From Terebella lapidaria (lineage: Eukaryota; Annelida; Polychaeta; Terebellida; Terebellidae): a stretch of 64,000 nucleotides of DNA. A model generated the notes under the pieces. The model ran no database searches, was not told the origin of the DNA, and was given only the letters and a program-made list of their open reading frames with translations. This document shows positions 60,201 through 64,000 of the stretch, piece by piece; positions within the stretch are counted from its first letter, which is position 1; every line of letters begins with the position of its first letter. The position numbers and the translations under genes were made by a program. The stretch spans positions 21,014,694 through 21,078,693 of the forward strand of contig OX424570.1 of NCBI GenBank assembly GCA_949152475.1, read 5' to 3'.

Positions 60201-63200
60201 CAACTTATATATATATATATATATATATTTAAATACCTTTTAATTACATGTAGGCCTCTATTCATGGTTACCCATACACAGCAAACAACATCAATGAGTA
60301 TCAATGAGTTTCATCACTGTGTATGCTATATCCGCACTGCAAAAGTGTACTGGTCATTATGTCCACAGAACCTGTGGCTGAAGGACCTGACGTGCGGCGC
60401 TGACCTCTGTGCTGCCGTCGGCGACAAGAACACGACCGGACTAGTCGCCACACTCCACGAGTTTGCATCAACGGAACGAGTCTTCCACCAACTCGTCGAG
60501 TCCATCCAAAACAGATTCGTCAAACCCATGCTAGAAGCAGGTAAGCAAAAATTAATGCTTTATTTATTTAATTTGGGGGAAAATTTTTTTTAGACAGAAT
60601 CATTGCTGATAAAAGCTCAGAATTTTTGAGATTTTGCATTGGAACCAGAGGAAAAAAAAATAATAAATTCTATACTGTTCATGAAATATAATCTCAGTTT
60701 GTTTTGAATGCTTGTTCTTATATCATGCACAAATTGAAATATGTTTGTCGTAATATGATTTCACAAAAAAAATTCAATTTTTTTTCTCGATAATTTGCAG
60801 GGCGGCTAATGTCTGATGTTTATTCAGCAGACGCGCCACCTACCGACCAAGTTATGGAAGTCCTATCGCTTCTTGATCAAGCGCTTTCAGCTCTCTGTAC
60901 TATGGTTTGTCTTGAAAATGTTACAAATTATCAGATCTGTTGAATATATTATCGAGCACATTTCATTACGGTCCTTATCAAAAGTAAAAACTTTTTTATT
61001 ATAATAGTTTATGTTCCTAAATTTTGGTCGTAGTTTTCAACTGATAATACTAGTACAATCTAGACAAAACCTGTTTGAAAAGAAAACTTTCATGGATATG
61101 GTATCACCATGGTTACCACTGAATTCCATATCGTCAGGTGGCAGTGAACCATTACGATCTGAAGAAGGTGATCCGGGGAGAGTTACACCTCACAGACATG
61201 CAGTACATATCCGACAGTCCTGACCTTGTATCCGCCTTCCATCACTACATGCGCTGTATCGGAAATCTACGGGTCATCAAGGGTCTCCAACTCATCAAGG
61301 ACCGCTGCGCTATCAGGTCCGTCATGTACGCTAGCAACTCAATTGAAAGAATCAATTGGGAGACTATGATTTCGTTCAAATCAATGGTGTTCAATATCTT
61401 TGTGGATGGGACTGTTTGAATCGCCAGATATTGTTAGAGAATTTTCCATAACTGTAAGAAAATATCAAAAATAGTCAAAATTTTTCCGATGGTTCAATAG
61501 CGTTGCTGTCGATTGGATTGCTGTTAGTCGGGATGTGAATACAATCATCCTACTTTAGATTTAATTAATGTCCCTGAACTGAAATTTTACATTCAGTGTA
61601 CATGTACACACTATACCTGAATTGTGATACTGCCAGTAATCGTCCCATCTCCTCCCACCCCTCCCCCAATAGTGCGGTGGTGCTGACTGACCTGGGCTAC
61701 CGCTCTTATATCCATGGCAATGCGGAGCTGGACACACAGACATTACTGGAGCTCCCCCTGGCTCGAGTCAGCGAGTACAAGCAACTCTACGAGAAACTCG
61801 CCCTTGGGTACTCCGTGGTCAGTGGCTTTGTGAATATAGTTTTTTGAACATGGAGATTGTTTCTTTTCAGCTCTATGCATGTTCAAAAATAACAACACAA
61901 TATATTTATGTAAATACAGTGTACCCCGGAACATGCTCAGATCAGCCGAGTCAGTCAAAGCTGGAAGGAGTTCAAAGGTTTGACCGCCAAGGAGCGTAAC
62001 CTTGCCGACAACACCAGGGCATTCTGGGATAGCATGATGGCAGAATACGGGGAGGAACTGGTGCGAGTCCGAAATATTTTTGTTTCAGAGAAAATTTCGA
62101 ATGTGAAAATAATGAAAATTTTTCTCGAATATTCAGAGCTGTTCTGGGTCAAAATTATTTATTTTGCTAATTTTGATATTATAAGGCAATCATAACTACG
62201 TAAAACAATTGATATATAATAATGTTTCCTCCGAGGAATTTCACTATGAAAATGTTGACATGTGCAACTTGATTTAGCTTTACGGGTACGTATGTATTTT
62301 TATTTCAGTCAAAACTCCGAACCCCAGATCGAAGAGTTCACAGACAGGGCACGTTGTTTGTTATTGATGGACGCAAGAAAAATCGAACCTTTGCCTTGTT
62401 CAATGACATTCTGGTCTACTTTAAGGTTAGTTAGCATTGTTATTCAAGGAAATTCTAGTCCAGTTTATGGTTAGGGTGCATTATGATTCAATGACTAATA
62501 GTCTATGCCACAGTTAATGTGCATATGATTCATTGCTGCATTTATCAGAACCATGTTTATTCTTATAAATATTTTAAGCACCCACGCCCATACTTAAACA
62601 TAGACACTTGTGTGTGAAAATGAAAATATCTAAATGGTACACATATGCGTTAGAAGAATTGTGTTTGTTAAGATCAATGGATGATAATCATGTGTTTTGC
62701 CAGGCTATCTGTATAGCTTGTTTGCACGCTTGTTTCTTTGTTCTCAGCGGTCAGCTGTGATGATCTACAACTTGGAAACTTTGTGGGTTGAAATCATTCC
62801 GGACAGCAAGAAAATGAAGTGAGTTCTCCGTTGCTGCAGCATCGGTATATAATATTGTAATCTCATTTTAATTATTGAGAATTAATTGCAATTATGAACG
62901 ATGCACAATTTCACATTTCTCGGCAGCAATGGGATGAATTTAATGACTCCCGAGGAGACGATCACTGTGGTTGGACAAGACAGGGTAATTATATCAAGGA
63001 CACACTTTGGTGCACTGATCTATAGGTCACGTTTATGTAAATTGATAAAAATATGATCACTGATCATCTGTTCAGGGAAACAAAGTAATAAATTTTGCAA
63101 TCTTATATATTTTGACACTATTGTCTAACCAGGTAACCATAGTATCCAATTCACCCCCCCCCCCCTCCTCAGGGTGACTGGTACTGTGCATTTTGTGATG

Positions 63201-64000
63201 CCATCAGTCACGTTTTACGCAGAGACTCTTACCCGGACTCCAGCGCACACAAACAATCCACGTCCGCGGTGTCGGTTCCGACGGTACGACACGCCGTGCA
63301 CAGCTTCACGGAACACACGGTGTACAAGGGCGCCAAGTACGAGGGGTACTGGTCTGATGGCAAACTGCATGGAGAGTGAGTGCAACTAGAATAGTATTTT
63401 AAATATTCTAGTATTTTTCCAACCTGAGTCAACAAAATGTGAAAAAGTGAAAGATAAAAGTTACTACAAAATACAAAATGTGAATGAGATTAAATTTGGT
63501 GACCGTTAAAAATATGTACTTTTAATGGCAATAAACTTTAGCATGATGCTAGATTATTTATACAATAAAATCGAGGCATATCGTAGCTATGGTAAAAATG
63601 TATGTACTTCCTGATAGGGGGCGCTTGATGTGGCCTGATGGTAAAGGTTTCATTGGAAAGTTCAAGCATGGAACGTTCGAGTGAGTGAATATTTTCCCTT
63701 CGTTTACATGGTTTACCAGTTATTAACATTCTTTGAGCTGTCTTGCAACATTATATTACAATCTGTGAAAACGATTGAGTGATTGTGCACGTGACTCGCA
63801 TAATTTCAAACAAATGATTTCAAACCTATCTATGAGTCTTTCTCAGTTACAAAATACTTACCTGTTTTGTGGTTCTAAATTGAAATTTCTTTAGTTTCAA
63901 TGACCTTGTTGAAAAAATTGAATCTTGTATTTGATTCCCTGTGTACTACACAGATATGGGATGTATGCTCTGCCGGCCACAGCAGGTATGCCAGAGTTAC
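54037..64000 (+). CDS. ALS2: alsin (ALS2), 20 exons visible, 3' end outside the window
   Basis: Alsin is a cytosolic exchange factor acting on Rab5 (VPS9 part) and Rac1 at endosomes and ruffles. Exons, with phases that join cleanly: 54037-54268, 54503-55407, 55714-55947, 57813-57951, 58289-58394, 58638-58734, 58998-59075, 59391-59503, 59770-59839, 60369-60540, 60801-60904, 61138-61316, 61673-61817, 61941-62060, 62309-62425, 62748-62818, 62927-62984, 63173-63375, 63618-63680, 63954-end. Order: three RCC1-like repeats, a Ser/Thr-rich linker, two more RCC1 repeats, DH-like and PH-like regions, MORN repeats. Landmark matches to human alsin from memory include WAWGTG, GQLGHGD, VYSWG, FNDILV and NGMNLMTPEE. 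The ATG at 54037 is 4-5 bases after a splice acceptor, so an upstream non-coding exon is likely. One intron uses a GC donor. The remaining MORN repeats and VPS9 domain lie beyond 64000. Confidence 0.93.
54503..55407 (+). CDS. ALS2: ALS2 coding exon 2
   Basis: Acceptor TTATCAG; the first codon is split (G/AT). It carries RCC1-like repeats two and three (CGYGHTAVLTDGGDVYCWGD; CGGQHTVALSRSGDLWAWGT; CGASHTVAVV), then a long Ser/Thr-rich linker with two Cys pairs (CAICNKQFC). Donor CCACAG/GTCAGG, phase 0. Confidence 0.9.
55714..55947 (+). CDS. ALS2: ALS2 coding exon 3
   Basis: Linker region, in frame with exon 2: SGASVPNSPFMQKMGSFFQR and INKIGLTEDGDADLMVRKLS. Acceptor TTCTACAG, donor TTAAG/GTGAGA. 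Not strongly conserved with vertebrates as far as I can tell. Confidence 0.85.
56281..56334. repeat. (GTCC)n microsatellite
   Basis: About twelve copies of a GTCC/TCCG tetranucleotide with one interruption (TCTAGCC). It lies just after the left hairpin of the surrounding element. Confidence 0.95.
56760..57440. repeat. tandem TGACCTTGA-rich units
   Basis: Three to four units with CAAATGGGAAGTCATATATG, CGACTTGTGTGGTGACCTTG and GAAAGGTCAAAACAGCCATT. Copies start near 56835, 57090 and 57258. GCTTGAAGATAGAGCTTAG and GCTTGCAGATAGAGCTCAT variants alternate. They form the tandem core of the intronic element. Confidence 0.88.
57813..57951 (+). CDS. ALS2: ALS2 coding exon 4
   Basis: Ser- and Met-rich linker (GEDITHQMNIPKSKSSMLSH, RRKMSLPDTVDLT), resembling the human SRRLSLPGLL position, a possible phosphosite. 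Acceptor CTCCCAG, donor TTTG/GTATGT, ends in phase 1. The preceding 1.9-kb intron hosts a large repeat element. Confidence 0.85.
58289..58394 (+). CDS. ALS2: ALS2 coding exon 5
   Basis: Start of the second RCC1 group: TEVWSWGDNQYGQLGHGDTL. Acceptor CATACAG, donor ATAG/GTAACC, ends in phase 2. Confidence 0.93.
58638..58734 (+). CDS. ALS2: ALS2 coding exon 6, GC donor
   Basis: RCC1-like piece ending ADHNLALTAHSQ, matching human YHSLALTAKSQ. The frame demands a splice after CTCACAG, where the intron begins GCATGT instead of GT. Using the next GT would break the frame into exon 7. Confidence 0.9.
58998..59075 (+). CDS. ALS2: ALS2 coding exon 7
   Basis: VYSWGRNDCGQLGHSKPQTS, the next RCC1 blade. 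Acceptor TGAGCAG, donor AAAG/GTACAG, phase 0. Confidence 0.93.
59391..59503 (+). CDS. ALS2: ALS2 coding exon 8
   Basis: VWSVATGERHSLLLADGSGF then FYAGKLPK, aligning with human [20 protein letters not shown] and YYSGRQ. Donor CCAAA/GTAGGG, phase 2. An unspliced frame would end in TAG at once. Confidence 0.9.
59770..59839 (+). CDS. ALS2: ALS2 coding exon 9
   Basis: KGSPNKSKSPDFVDQFTFLR, a short exon after a poly-C-rich acceptor region (CATATAG). Donor GGAAC/GTAAGT, phase 0. Confidence 0.85.
60027..60180. mobile_element. 154-bp mariner-type MITE in ALS2 intron 9
   Basis: Terminal inverted repeats CAGTGGTCCCTGTAAGATAA (left) and the complement TTATCTCACAGGGACCACTG (right) are flanked by TA at 60025-60026 and 60181-60182. 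The interior repeats AGTCTTATTTC twice. There is no coding capacity. It is well preserved, so probably younger than its relative at 47705-47898. Confidence 0.9.
60199..60229. repeat. (TA)n microsatellite
   Basis: About a dozen TA dinucleotides directly after the MITE, in ALS2 intron 9. Confidence 0.95.
60369..60540 (+). CDS. ALS2: ALS2 coding exon 10
   Basis: End of the RCC1 region and start of the DH-like region: LTCGADLCAAVGDKNTTGLV then TLHEFASTERVFHQLVESIQ, matching human [20 protein letters not shown]. Acceptor TCCACAG, donor AAGCAG/GTAAGC, phase 1. Confidence 0.93.
60801..60904 (+). CDS. ALS2: ALS2 coding exon 11
   Basis: DH-like region: GRLMSDVYSADAPPTDQVME then LSLLDQALSALCTM. Acceptor TTTGCAG, donor ATG/GTTTGT, phase 0. 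Confidence 0.85.
61138..61316 (+). CDS. ALS2: ALS2 coding exon 12
   Basis: DH-like helices: VAVNHYDLKKVIRGELHLTD and FHHYMRCIGNLRVIKGLQLI. Acceptor TCGTCAG, donor ATCAG/GTCCGT, phase 2. Confidence 0.88.
61673..61817 (+). CDS. ALS2: ALS2 coding exon 13
   Basis: DH-like region with the conserved position of human LPIRRLHNYAKVLLKLA: here LPLARVSEYKQLYEKLALGY. Acceptor CCCAATAG, donor TCCGTG/GTCAGT, phase 0. Confidence 0.9.
61941..62060 (+). CDS. ALS2: ALS2 coding exon 14
   Basis: ISRVSQSWKEFKGLTAKERN then TRAFWDSMMAEYGEEL, the DH-PH linker. Human has LGFWKTFPGKMTDSL nearby. Acceptor TGCTCAG, donor GAACTG/GTGCGA, phase 0. Confidence 0.88.
62309..62425 (+). CDS. ALS2: ALS2 coding exon 15
   Basis: Start of the PH-like domain: SKLRTPDRRV, then NRTFALFNDILVYFK, matching human VNWFILFNDALVH. 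Acceptor TTTCAG, donor TTAAG/GTTAGT, phase 0. Confidence 0.93.
62748..62818 (+). CDS. ALS2: ALS2 coding exon 16
   Basis: PH-like strand segment RSAVMIYNLETLWVEIIPDS, comparable to human HHVFPLATLWAEPL. Acceptor TTCTCAG, donor ATGAA/GTGAGT, phase 2. Confidence 0.92.
62927..62984 (+). CDS. ALS2: ALS2 coding exon 17
   Basis: NGMNLMTPEETITVVGQDR, aligning with human NGLKITTPEEQFTLISS. Acceptor TCGGCAG, donor ACAGG/GTAATT, phase 0. Confidence 0.93.
63173..63375 (+). CDS. ALS2: ALS2 coding exon 18
   Basis: End of the PH-like domain (GDWYCAFCDAISHVLRRD) and first MORN repeat (YEGYWSDGKLHGE). The acceptor follows a poly-C run (CTCCTCAG). Donor GGAGA/GTGAGT, phase 2. Confidence 0.93.
63618..63680 (+). 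CDS. ALS2: ALS2 coding exon 19
   Basis: Continues the MORN series: GRLMWPDGKGFIGKFKHGTF, matching human GVLKWPDGKMYSGMFRNGL. Acceptor CTGATAG, donor TTCGA/GTGAGT, phase 2. Confidence 0.93.
63954..64000 (+). CDS. ALS2: ALS2 coding exon 20, cut by the window end
   Basis: YGMYALPATAGMPEL, aligning with human GYGEYRIPNKAM. Acceptor CTACACAG. A GT at 63986 (AGCAG/GTATGC) could be an early donor, so the last few codons are uncertain. Confidence 0.8.
   Translation, partial: MWDVCSAGHSRYARV

Overview
The window is animal nuclear DNA: AT-rich, intron-rich on the right, and dominated by repeats. Many short ACATGT/TACATGTA words, poly-G/poly-C runs, TGACCTTGA-rich satellites and tandem-repeat-bearing non-autonomous elements suggest a marine invertebrate, most likely a lophotrochozoan such as a bivalve or other mollusc. 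This is inference from sequence texture; no gene here fixes the clade. No bacterial-type operon, rRNA, tRNA or CRISPR was seen.

Only two host genes are well supported, and they lie head to head on the right. An alpha-arrestin (ARRDC-type) gene of 447 codons in one exon lies on the minus strand (49880-51223). About 2.8 kb away on the plus strand, the ALS2 (alsin) gene runs from 54037 off the window end. I resolve 20 coding exons with matching splice phases: RCC1-like repeats, DH-like region, PH-like region, then the first MORN repeats; the VPS9 end lies beyond 64000. Both products are expected in endosomal traffic (alsin as a Rab5/Rac-linked exchange factor, alpha-arrestins as cargo adaptors). 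The shared intergenic region could hold two divergent promoters.

Left to right: 1-1833 holds nothing recognisable. 1834-6498 is a Ty3/gypsy-type LTR retroelement with one long gag-pol frame, a tRNA-Ser-like primer site and short identical terminal repeats. 8227-8982 is a TA-flanked MITE whose interior is a palindromic ACGCGT minisatellite. 9.6-13.6 kb is a patchwork of duplicated non-coding blocks that recur at 21.8-24.6 and 25.8-28.2 kb. 13.9-40.2 kb is a large diverged array of exon-like modules, the most puzzling object here. It is interrupted by several elements with clean junctions: a foldback MITE (25.2 kb), a tandem TRIM with 4-bp target duplication (26.2 kb), a Helitron/Helentron-like element carrying a 147-bp satellite (29.07-31.51 kb), a Penelope/retrozyme-like direct repeat with a hammerhead-like core (33.2-33.7 kb), a TTAA-flanked MITE (34.4 kb) and a 159-bp hairpin satellite (38.3-39.2 kb).

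40.8-43.4 kb holds diverged tandem repeats and one inverted monomer of the 147-bp satellite. 44.5-45.0 kb is a 21-bp array of CGTGNNCACG palindromes. 45-49.8 kb is non-coding, with a MITE, a 267-bp triplication and a perfect 29-bp palindrome. ALS2 introns hold a second Helentron-like element (56.2-57.75 kb) and a small mariner-type MITE (60.0 kb).
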